64,000 nt of DNA, taken from Halopseudomonas aestusnigri. GTDB lineage: Bacteria; Pseudomonadota; Gammaproteobacteria; Pseudomonadales; Pseudomonadaceae. The notes beneath the pieces are model-generated. The model did not search any database, was not told the origin of the DNA, and saw nothing but the letters and a program-made list of their open reading frames with translations. The stretch lies in contig NZ_NBYK01000001.1 in NCBI RefSeq assembly GCF_002197985.1, positions 665,166-729,165 of the forward strand, read 5' to 3'. Numbering within the stretch: the stretch's first letter is position 1; each line of letters starts with the position of its first letter. Position numbers and translations under genes: made by a program. Below are positions 26,202 through 38,200 of this stretch, piece after piece.

Positions 26202-26230
26202 TTGTTGATTGCTTGGCGTTTTGCTACAGT
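26202..26230 (+). promoter_or_regulatory. Possible sigma-70 promoter of the giant adhesin operon
   Basis: TTGTTG (26202-26207), a 17-base spacer and TACAGT (26225-26230) lie 37 bases upstream of the chosen ATG. Both hexamers match consensus at four of six positions. Confidence 0.45.
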
Positions 26231-26267
26231 GCGCTGTCAAAAATTTATTGTCGACAGTGAGGTTGGC

Positions 26268-29200
26268 ATGGCCAGCGCAGGGAAAGCGAAGAAATCGGGT
26301 GGGCGTTCGACTCAGGTTTCTGTATTCAACCGTCATCCGTTAACAGTTTTGATGTTGGCTTCGGGCATGATGCCTGGCTGGAGTCTGGCCAACGACATCA
26401 CGCTGCACACCGGTAGTGGAGGGCAGACCGCCACCACGATTGCGGTCAACGGCGCCAATACCGACATCACCACCGCAACGGTGCGTGGTCAAACCGGCTT
26501 CAACTCCTTCGGTAACTTCACTGTCGACGCCGGCAATACGGTCAATCTGCACGTGCCCGGTGGCGCGAGCAATCTCGTCAACCTCGTCCACGACTCGCGC
26601 GCGGTCATCAACGGTACCCTGAACGGCCTCAAGGGTGGCAAGGTTGGCGGCAATATCATCTTTGCGGACCCGCACGGCTTTGTTGTTGGCGCCTCCGGTG
26701 TGGTCAACGTCGGCAGCCTGACCGTCACCACGCCCAATACCGCGACCATGGACGAGCTGCACCGGATTGCGGCAGTTGATGGTGCTGTGACCGACAGTCA
26801 GGCCGATGACTACGTCGCCAGGTTGGCTGCCGGCGAGCTGCCCAGCGCCGAGCTGGCCAGTGATGGCAGTAATGCGATTGTCATTCGCGGCATGGTCAAT
26901 ACCAACGGTTCGATCAACCTCCACGGTGCTGCGGTACTGGTTGAGGCCACTGCCAACCTGCAGGCCGGCACCGACGTTGCCCGGACTGTGTTCAACAGCA
27001 CGGTAAATACCGAGGGCCTGGCGATTGGCGACGCGGTTGCCCGTGCTGATGGCGGAATCGTTATCACCGCGACTGACAATGTCGAAATCTCCGGCGAGCT
27101 GGCTGCGCTGATGGCGGATGACTCGGGGGCGCAGGTTCAGATCGCAGCTCGCAAGTCGCTGGAACTGAATGGCGATGCGTTGATCAGTACGCGAGGCGAG
27201 AATGGGCAGGACAGCGGTAATGTCACCCTGGAGGCGCCGTCAATTACGCTCTCCGACAATGCTCAGGTGGTTACCCGCGCCACCGGTGCGGGTCGCTCGG
27301 GCGATATTGCGCTCAACGCGCTCAGTGATATCAGCTGTACCTTCTGTGACGAAGACGCCGAAGCTCAGACCCTCGATGACCTGAAAACCGGCATTCAGTA
27401 TCAGGCCAACCCCTGGTTATCCGCCAATCTGGGCAAAGCCGAAATCATCGTCGGTGAGAACGCTGTGCTGGACGCGGGACACGCCACCGGTGACAACGCC
27501 GGCGATGTCACCCTGGATGCCTACGGGCTGAACAGGCAAATGGCCGGATACGCCGAAGCCGGTGCGCGGATTGATGTTGACGGCACTGTCACCGGACGTA
27601 ATGTCACCATCACCGCTGACGCGCGGGCCGAGGTTTCTCGCGATATTCTCGGCATGCTGCTCAGCAAGTATGACCTCAAGGACGACATCGCCCAGCTGGC
27701 TTCCGACAATGGCTGGAGCGAGGCAGAAACCTGGGCCAATGTGCTCGATACCCTGGCCGATCCTATCAAGGCCTACGCCGGAACGGCAGACACCAACGCG
27801 TTTCTGGAAACACCGACCAACTTTTCCGAACTGACCCTGCTGGTGCCGAACCTGTCGGCCTACATCGCCAAGGCCGACGCTGTCGTCGATATTGGCGCCA
27901 CAGCCAATATCAACGCCAGTAACGATCTGACCGCCTGGGCAACCACTCAGCGCGCGGTAGACAGCTCCACCTGGAGCATTCCGGTGCTCGGAAAGAAAAT
28001 TCCCTTTGGCTTCGATGCTGCCTACGGCCAGATTTCCGGCCTGACCGAGGTCGTAGTGAACTCGGGCGCTACGCTTGATGTTGGGCGGGACCTGTCGGTA
28101 GTCGCGCACAGTGACAACAGCCTGTCGGTCACCGCTGCTGCAGAAAACAGCGTCGATGGCGAAGGCAGTGCACTCAAGACCATGGGTCTTGGGTTCGGCA
28201 TGGCGATGAGTAATATCACAACCCGTGCCGTGGTTGCCGACGGCGCCAACCTGACGGTTGACCGGGATGTCAACGTGCTCGCCCTGACCGAGCAGGAACT
28301 TGAGACCAGCGTCAGCTTCAAGGCCAGTGGCGAGGGCGCAACCGGCGGCCCCGCGGTTGGCGTATCGCTTTATAACAGCGATACCTATGCCGAGTTCAGC
28401 GCCGACCTGGACGGCGCGCGTAATCTGAATGTCAATGCAGCCAATGTGGTCTACAAGCAGATTACCTCGGTCACCGTCTCTGCCGGTGCCTCCGAGCCGG
28501 GTTATCTGGACAAGCTCAAGGAAAAGGCCAATGAGCAGGTAGCCAAACCGGTTACCGACTACCTCGGTGATAGCCTCAAGGACTTTTTTGGCATGAAGCC
28601 CGAGTCCAAGGAAGAGGGCGGCGCCAAGCCGACAACTGACAGCAAGTTCCGTCTGGCCTCGGCAATTGACGTAACCCTGTCCGACCACAGCGTCAAGTCG
28701 GTATTGGGCGGTGGTAGCAGTGCACCGGTTATCGACATCAGTGGCGACCTGGCCGTCCAGGCCTGGCAACAGCAGAAAAATCTGCACAACGCCGCCGAGA
28801 GTACGGTCAATGCCTCCGCAAAACGCGATGATGGCAGTACCGATGGTGCCGCGGTGTCGTTGAGCGTCGCTGCCGTCTATACCGAGCTCGATCAGCAAAC
28901 CCACGCAATCATTGGTGACGGGACTCAGGTGACCGCCGGCCGAATCGGCGTGGGCGCGCGCTTTGATCAGCCCATCGGGCTGCTGGGGCTGGACCGCTGG
29001 AGTTCGCTCAAGCAGGTTTACGCCAACCTCAAGCTGCTGAGCGAAGGTCCGCAGGCCGTTATTGGCAAGATCGCTACCCAATACGCGAATTCGACTGGCG
29101 AGGCTGACAAGCTCGGTATGGCTGGCTCGTTGTCGATATTGCAGAACCGCATCGATACCCTTGCCTGGGCCGGAGACAACGTCAATCTGACCGCTACCTC

Positions 29201-32200
29201 CACCGATGATGCCCCCTGGGCGAGTCTGCTGGCCGCGGTGCTGCCCGAACTGGACAGCACAGCCGCGCTGGAGGCGCGTCGGGAGGCGCTGCGTACTCTC
29301 GGGTGGGAATGGTCTGCTCCGCTGCAAGTGACCGCTGACAATCAGCTTGAGCAGTTGGCCATCTCGGGGAACTTCGATGCGCTGTTCGGTGTTACCAGCG
29401 GGGAGGGTGGTGCGGTTGGTGCCGGGATCAACATTCAGATTACGGATAACCAGGCCATCGCGGGGATCGGCGCTAACGGCAGCCTGACTGCCGAAGCCAT
29501 TAACGTGGGGGCACTGCAGGATGAGCTGATCATCGCGGTCAGCCCTTCTGCGGGCAAGGGAGCGAGTGTTGCCGGCAACGGCTCGATCGTCGTCAGCGTT
29601 GTAGACAGCAGCGTGCAAGGCTCGATTCACAGCAGCACCGATGTGACTGCCGACAGCGTAAATATCGATGCAGAGCATCAGCTGGGTCTCTGGAGCGCCG
29701 CCGGCGCCATCGCTGCTTCCGAAAACGTCGGCGTTGGAGCGGGTGTTGCGGTCAATGTCGTCAACACCGACGTCTACGCCCTGGTTGGCGACAATAAGGG
29801 CTGGCGTCCGGATTATTTGTCTGATGGCCTGAACGACAGCAGCAAGGGTACGTGGCTGGTCAACGATCTGACGCTCAGTGCGCAGAGCTCTGGCCAGAGC
29901 GGTGCCTTCTCGATTGCCGGTGCATTGGCGCGCTCCGAGCAGGAACAGGCCCAGCAGGACGAGGTGGCCAGCGAGAGTGGTGGTGCCGATGCCGGCTCGC
30001 AGGAGAAGGCCGGTAGCCTCGGCGAGGCGATCAAGACCTCGCTCACCAATGGTTTGGCGCTGATTACCGGCGAAGTGCAGAACGCCAAGGATAAGGCCGT
30101 TTCCTCCGGGGAAGCGGCAATGGACAAGATCGGCGAATATTGGGAAAAGCTGCAGACCGCATTCAATGGTGACAGCAGCAGCGACGGCAGTGACGGTACT
30201 ACCAAGGAAGGCCTGAGCCTCGCGGCTGCCGCCTCTGCCAGCGTCAACGTATCGGGACAGAAGAACCGCGCTCACCTGGGCAACATCGTGCTGGATCCGC
30301 GCGATGCCGCCGGCAGCAAGGTCAATGTGCTGTCGCTGAACCAGACCCACCAGTTCAGTGGCTCCGGTGCCGGTGCCCTGACCCTGTCGGGCGGCGACAA
30401 GAGCCAGCACAGCGCGGCGCTGTCCGGTGCGGTTGCATTCAATCAGCTTAACAACCTCACCGAAGCCCTGATGCAGGACACCGTTCTGCGCAGCAACGAC
30501 CTGCTCAAGGTCCAGGCTGCCAGTGGTGGCGATCAGATCGCCATGGGGCTTGGGCTGTCAGTCGCGGCCGGTGGCGAGACTAATGTCGCGGTCGCGCTCT
30601 CCGGCTCGGCCGGGGTGTTCAATAACAAGACCCGTGCCGCGGTAATCGATAGCCAGATCGAGCAGCGCGCTGCAGCGCCAGGCGTCATTGGGGTCAACGC
30701 TTACGATCGTTCCCGCTCGCTGCTGGGCGGTGGTGCATTTGCTGTCAGCAAGGACAAGGGCGGCAGTGGCGGTGGCTCCATGGTGCTGGCCATTATGGGT
30801 AACGAGCTGGAAGCCGAGTGGCTGGGCAGCTCCGCAACCGATTTTGACAGCCTGGAAGTCAAGGCCAACAGTGCCTCTCGCGTGCTGGCCGGTGCGCTGG
30901 CTGTTGCTGCCAGTACCGGGCAACAGAGTGGCTCCGGTGCCGGATCGCTGTTCGTTGTGGTGATGAACAACAAGGTCAAGGCGAACGTCGACAAGACAGA
31001 CAGCAATGACTCCTCGCTGACTGGCGCAAACGTGACAGTTGCTGCAGCCAGTGTGCCGGGTGGCGACGCGTTGAACGATATCTTCAACTACGACGCCAGC
31101 GCCGACACCACGCTCAGTGAAACCGGTCTCGATATGACCGGCAGCAGCGCCACCTCACAGATTGAGGTGGAAGCTGAAACCAACGATGAGCTGTTCAGCG
31201 AAGACGGTATCGATACCAATACCGACGAGACATCAAGCACTGCCGATACCACTACCCGCAACCTGTTCGACAGTGGCGACATCGCGGGTGAGGCGGTACT
31301 GGCGATTGCCGGCAGTGTTGCCGGCACCGGTGGCAAGGCTGCTGTGGGTGGCGCCATTGGCGTGGTGTACAACGGCAGTGATTACAGTGCCAATGTCGCC
31401 AACACCGATATTGGCCTGACCGGCGATCTGGCGGTTGTCGCACGCAATGAAAGCGATGTTCTCGCCGGCACGATTGGCGCCGCGGGGGCCGCAGATATTG
31501 CTGTTGCCGGCTCTGCTACGGCCTTGATCGGCCGCGGCTCCGTATCCGCTGAGCTGGATATGACCGGTCGCACCCTGAACGCCGACGATCTGACGGTTCA
31601 GGCGCTGAAAACCGGCGGCTTCTACTCGCTGGCCGGCAGTATTGCCGGCAGCAGTAACACGGCTGCCGTTGGTGCGGCATTCAGCATCAACGACATGCAG
31701 CAAAGCGCGACAGCGAATATCGTCGGTGGCACCTATGAATTGACCGGTGACGCCACACTCAGTGCTGCGCAGCAGAGCCGAATCATTACCGCTGCGCTGT
31801 CCGGTTCGGTCTCCGCCAGCGGCTCCGGAGTCGGTGCCGCCATGACCTACAACCGCATTGCCGACGCGACCACCGCAGAGCTCAGCTCGGCGCTGCTGAA
31901 CGCACGAAATCTGACCATTTCCGCCAGTCAGCCGAATCTCGGTGCCAGCATCTGGTCGCTGGCGTTCAACCTGGCTGCCGGCGGGGGATCTGCCGGCGTT
32001 GGCGCCGGTGTGGCGGTCAACCTGATTGACGCCGAACGCGAAGCAAAACTGAGCAACAGCACTGTCAATCTCAGCGGCAATGCTGCTATGACATCGGCCC
32101 TGGATGGCGAAATCTGGAGCATCGGTATCGATGCCGCCGGTGGTGGGACCGCGGGCGTGGGTGGCTCCTTCGCGGCCAACAACATTAACGGCAAGGACGA

Positions 32201-35200
32201 AGTCAGCATTTTCGGCAGCACCGTTAACGCTGCCGGCAGCAACCAGACATTGTCACTGGATGCCAGCGCAGGTCAGGGCTTGACCATCGCTTCGCTGGCC
32301 GGTTCGATTACCGGAGGCGGTACCGCTGCGGTGGGTCTTGCTGCGTCGGTCAACCGCATTGCCGCTGATCGCCGCGCAGTGATCGGAGGCGGCAGCCTGA
32401 TTGATGGCTTTGCCGATGTCAGCCTCAAGAGCGGTGTGCAGCAGGCGATCTATTCGATCGCTGTTGCCGGTGGCGGTGCCGGTACGGTAGCCGTTAACGG
32501 CGCGACCACCACCAATATTCTGGATGGCGAGGAGCGGGCAGAGATTCTCGATAGCCAGCTCGACAACGTGGGTAACCTGTCGCTGTCTGCAGCGGAGGGA
32601 GACCGCACCATCTGGGGCCTTGGTGCGGTTGTCAATGGCGCCGGCACCGCTGCGGTAGGGGCTGCGAACGTCAATAACATCATCCTTGCCAAACGAGTGG
32701 CGAAGATTGACGAGTCGGCCATCGCACTGACCGGAACCCTGAATCTGAGCAGTGGCGGTGATGCGCTGATACGCTCCGCCGCGTTGGGTGGCGGCGGTGC
32801 CGGCACTGCCGCAGTCGGCGCCTCCATCGCGGTCAACGTGGTGGCTGGCGAAGAGTCTGCCAGCATTGAAAACAGCGATATCGACGGTGCCAGTGAACTG
32901 ACGGTCGAGGTAACTCGCGGCGAGGTCGATATCAAAACCCTCGCCGGTAACGTGCAGGGCGCCGGCAGCGGTGCCGGTGCCGGAGCGGTCGCAGTCAGCA
33001 CGGTTACTCAGGTGCGTCAGGCCTGGATCAGCGACAGCTCTGTGGATCTGGCGAGCGGCGCCGATGCCCGTGTCGAGGCGCTCACCCAAGCCAACATCGA
33101 TACCCTGGCGCTCAGCGGTGCCGGTGCGGGCACTGCCGCTGCCGTTTTCTCCAATACCAGCAACAATATCGATGCGCGTACCTATGCGCGGGTGCTCAAC
33201 AGTGGCGGTGACGCGGACCGGATGCTGGTCAAGGCGCGTGATGCCTCCAGCATCAATTCGCTGTCGGGTGGCATTGCAGCCGCTGGCAGTGTCGCCGTCG
33301 GCGTCGCGACGGCGGTGAACCGCATCAACAACGATATCGAAGCCCGTGTCTCCGGCCGCCATGCGGACGGCGGATTCACGCTGAATGACCTGGCGGTGCA
33401 GGCTGAGTCGAATGCCGAGATAAATACCATCTCGGTCTCCGGCGGCTTCTCCGGTACCGCTGCGGTAAATGGTGGTATCTCAACCAGCATTCTGGATACC
33501 CGCGCGCGCGCGCTTATCGATGGTGGTGCGGCAATTCTGGCCCGCAACAACGTCGCAGTGACGGCGTTCAACAATGACACCGTCAATTCCTATGCCGGTG
33601 TTGTCGCCGGCAGCGGCAACGCGGCTGTCTCCGGTCTGGTAACAGTGAATGTGCTGCAGAGCGAAACCGAAGCAGCGATTCGCGGTGCGACAACCGAGGT
33701 AACCGCGCTGGCACTGGGTGCCGGCGTGTCGGTTGATAACGGCGAAGTAGCCAATGCGCCGGATACCGATGCCTGGGCTGATGCCGAACAGTTCAATCCT
33801 GTGCTCAATCTGCAGACTGGCTCCGAGCTGGTCAAAGGGGTGGCGGTAAGAGCCACATCGCTGCAGCAGACCGGTCAGACCAGCGTCAGTGCTGCCGTAT
33901 CTCTGGTCCCATTGGCCAGCGCCTCGGTTGGTGGTGTGAGCAATACCCAGGTACTGGGTGGCTCCACACTGGCGGCGATTGATGATGCGCAGATCAACCA
34001 GTCCAATGCGGGCGCTGCAGCGGATCAGCAGGTCAGCGTGGGTGCCGCCAGCCATAGCTACAGCTTCGGCGGTGTGCTCAACGCGGCGCTTTCGCTTGGC
34101 GCTGCAGCGGTCGCTGTGACCGCAGATACCGGCGTGATCAGTCGCGACGTTACCGCACGGGTGCGTGGCGCCAAAGTCACCAGCCGTGGTGCGATGGACG
34201 TTGATGCCAGTGCTACCAACTCGGCCAGCAGCATTGTTGTCAGTGCTTCCGGTGCCATTGTCGGTGTAGCCGGCAGTGCCGCTGTGCTGGTGCTTGAAGG
34301 CAACACCGAGGCGCTGGTCGATGGAGGCAGTGATCTGACCGTTGGCAGCCTCAATGTGAGTGCAGATGCGATCAACAGCCTGGCGCCCAGTGCCGATACC
34401 GCCAGTGGTGGCGCGGTTGGCGCCGGTGCCGGTGTGGCGGTAGGTTACAACCGCAGTACCGTGCGTGCCTGGCTGGGTGCCCAGCAGGGCAGTAGCGAGG
34501 CCCGCACCAAGATCACCAGCCCCGGCGCAATCAGTGTCGAGGCCGACAGCGTGACCCGTCTGCTTGGCAACAGTGTCAGCGTCAGTGGTGGTGGCGCTGC
34601 CATGGCGGGCTCGGTGAACGTGTTTATCGTTGAGAACGTCACCGAAGCCGGAGCCGGCAAGCTGGATCTGGGTACGTCTGCGAACCGGGCCGGCAGTCTG
34701 ACGGTAGACGCCTACGACAAGTTGATTGCGCTGAGCAATGCCGGTTCTGCCGCGATCGGCAATGTATCCCTTGGCGCCAGTGCCAACGTGCTGGTCGCCA
34801 ACAATGCGACCCGCGCGATGCTGCTCGACTCGCAGGTGTATACCACCGGAGAGGTGAAGGTTGCCGCTGCGCGCGATGTGGATGTGCAGCTTTACACCGT
34901 CACCGGTGGTGTGGGTGGCAGTGCTGCGCTGGGTGGCAGTGTCGGTCTGCTGATGCTGGGTTCCGGCGCGACCTCGGTCGAGGGTACCGATCCGCTGGAT
35001 GAATTGAACAGTGGCGGTAACGGCACACTGTCCATGGTTGACGGTTTCACCAGTCGGGAAACCGCCGAGACCGGCTATGACACCGTGGTGTATGACAGCG
35101 CAACCGGTGAGTACGTCATCGAGCGTCGCAGTAACACAGACGAGACCAATCTGCTCAATCGAAGCGGGCAGGTCGGCTCAAGTTCGGATCGCCTCAAGGC

Positions 35201-38200
35201 AGGCACCACCTACTCCCACGAGACGCTGGCCCGCATCAAGGGTGGGCGTGTTGACAGTCAGGGAGCCGTCACGGTCAGCGCGCTCGACTCGATTGCAACG
35301 CGCAATCTCACCGGCTCCGCTCAGCTGTCAGGCAGCGCGGCAGTGGGCGCTGCGGTGGCCTATACCCTGTCCAATGCCCGGGTGAGTACCGAGGTCGATG
35401 CGACCGTACGTGCCGCTTCGCTGTCGGCGACGGCCAAGAGCAAGGCCCTTAACGGCGAGCCTGCAGTCAAGGTCGAGAGTTACACCGGCGCTGCGGGATT
35501 TGCTGCCGGTATTGGTGCGGCTGTATCGGTTGCCGATATGAACAACACCATCGGCGTCAATCTGGGTGGTGACCAGCAATACGGCAATGCTCTCAGCGCG
35601 ACTGCAGAAGATACCCTGGGACTCTCGGTGAAGGCCGATGGTGCCGCTCTGGGCGCCGTGGCAGCCGGTCTGGTTATCGGTACCGGTCTGCGCGACAGCA
35701 CTGTGGGTGTCAACGTGACGGCAGGCAGCAGTCTGACGGCCAACGGCATCAGTCTGTCGGCCAATGGTGCCGGTTTGCTCAGCGTAGATACGGTTGGTGC
35801 GGCGGGTGGTCTGTTTGCCGCAGGTACCGCCGTCGCGGCGCTGGGTATCGACAGTACCCGGGTTGCCACCGAAGTGGGTGATGGTGCCATGCTGGACGGC
35901 AAGGCCGGCGGCGTGACAGTGCAGGCATCCGCAGCGCCGCAGATTGATGTCAGTGCCATCGGCGCAAGTGTGTCTGCAGGTGCCGGCGTGGGTGCCTCCT
36001 ACGCCCGGGCGCAAGGCAGCACTCGGGTCACGGCCAAGCTGGGTAATGCCGTTGATATCAAGGGCACCGGCGGTCTCAAGGTCGCTGCCAAACTGGATAA
36101 CCAGCGCAGCGGTAACGAGGTTGATCCCGACGAGGCAGCGGTCCGGGCGCGTTCGGTTGCCGGCAGTGGCGGCCTGTATTTCTCTGCCAATGGTTCAGTT
36201 GCCGAGGCGGTTAACAGCTCTACCGTCAGCGCTACCACAGGAACTGACCTCAAACTGCCCTCCGGTCGGGTTGAAATCGATGCCCGTAGCGAAACCCAAC
36301 AGTACGCCGAAGCCACCGGGATTGCGGTCGGTGGGTTGGCGGTTGGGGCATCTGTTGCCGAGGCGCGCTCGACAACCACCACCGAGGCGAAGCTGGGTGA
36401 TCGCGCCAATGATCGTCAGGGCGCGTCGCTGCTGACTGATCTGGTCGTCTCTGCCGACGGCGAGGACATCAATCAGGCCAAGAGCATCGCGGGTAGCGGC
36501 GGTCTCGTCGCGGGCAATGCCACCATCGCCCGGACCCGCACTACCGGGAACGTGTATGCCGAGATCGGCAAAGCCGTTGACATTGCTGCCGATAGCCTGG
36601 CGCTTACCGCCAAGTTCAATGCCCTTTACGGGACCCATGCCAACTCGGTCAACGCCGCGGTAGTGGGCGGCAGTGGTGCCAGCTCCGATAATGAGGTGAC
36701 AGTCACTACCCGAGCCAGGATCGGTAATGATGCCGAACTGTACCTTGGGCAGGACGCATTGCTCAGCGCCAACTCCAACATCTACACGCGTCATCTTGGT
36801 TCTGCTGCCAGCGGTGCCGGTGGCGGCGTGATCAGCGGCCAGGCGGTCACCAATCGGTCTGATGTGACGGCTGATTCGCTGGTGGATATCGGCGAACGGG
36901 TAATTCTGGTTGCCGGACTGGCCGGTGGCGATTATGACGGCAAGCTGATTGCCCGTGCCTTTACTCGCCATGAGGTAAACGAAAGTGTCACGCTCAGCAC
37001 CGGTGGTGCGATTGCCGGCGGCGGTGCGGACAACGTTCACGATGCCAGCTTTACCAATGCGGTCAACGTGGGTGATGGGGCAACCCTCACGGCCTATGGT
37101 CAGATCGGTCTGGGTACCTACACCCTATCGTCGTCAGCTATCGAATCCCTGGTCAGCACCTGGGGAGCAGCAGGTGTCGGTGTCGCGAATGCCAAGGCCG
37201 ATATTGCCAGCCAGCAATCCGTGTCCGTAGGCGAGGGCGCGACGCTGTCTGCGCTGGGCAATATCGATCTGTCGGCAGGCCGTGATCCCGAGGGGCTGTG
37301 GCAGACACGCATCAATGCCGATACCGTAGCGCACAGTGTCGTGCGCGGTATTATTGCGGTGCCTGATGCGCGCGCCGAGAGTCTGATCACTAACGTTGCC
37401 GGCGTTTCCGTTGAGCAGGGTGCTTCGGTTCTTGCCGCGCGCAACATCACCGCAGGCGGTTACAACGGGCTTAACGCCGCGCTCGCCGATGGCGAGGCGC
37501 GAGGTTATCAGCTCGGTTTTATCCCGGTTACCAACCGTGACAGCAGAACCAATGTCGTGCGCGACAGCTTCGCCCATCTTGATGGTAACTTCCTGGCCGG
37601 CCGTTATAACGAGCTGATCATCGATATCGCGCCCAACGGTAATGTGACCCAGAGTGCCGGTTTGCCGGTTCTGGTTCTCAGCACCAGCAGCTTTGTTCCG
37701 ACTGATTTCCTTGACAGTTACTCGGGTATTGACCCGGTTACCAAGCAGATCCTGCGCAGTACCATTTCCAGTTCGGCCACCGGTTCGGTGGAGCTGGGTT
37801 CCATGCTGGCGGCAGGCGGTAATATCACCGTCAATGCCGACCGGCTATCGGGCGCCGGTACCCTGACGGCCAACGGCGGTCCCAAGATCCAGGTGACCAA
37901 CCGCAGCAGCAAGTATCTGCTGGTAGGTGACGTGCTGATTCCGGATGAGCCGGGCGGCCATGTGCTGTTCACCGGGGGAGCCGATCGCTCGCGCTTCACC
38001 AGTGGCACCATCAATGAGGTCAACGCTGATCGGCGAGCCCAGGTGCGCATTGACAACAGTTACAGCGGTTACTCGGGCAACGTCAGCTATGGCCCGGCCA
38101 TTTTCCTGACCGGCGATATCTACAACCTGGGTGGTTTGGTTCATATCTCCAATGCCAAGGGCTCGCTCGGACAGTTCGGCGCTACCTTCGGCCAGCAGGT

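Noticed and set aside
26136..26267. Longer start for the giant adhesin (44 extra residues)
   Set aside because: The extra part lies across the palindrome and promoter-like elements, contains a Cys and no export logic, and would bury the signal peptide.
27417..30410. 997-codon open frame antisense to the giant adhesin
   Set aside because: It mirrors the codon pattern of the sense gene in GC-rich DNA, has no ribosome-binding site, no domain and a composition expected of a shadow frame.
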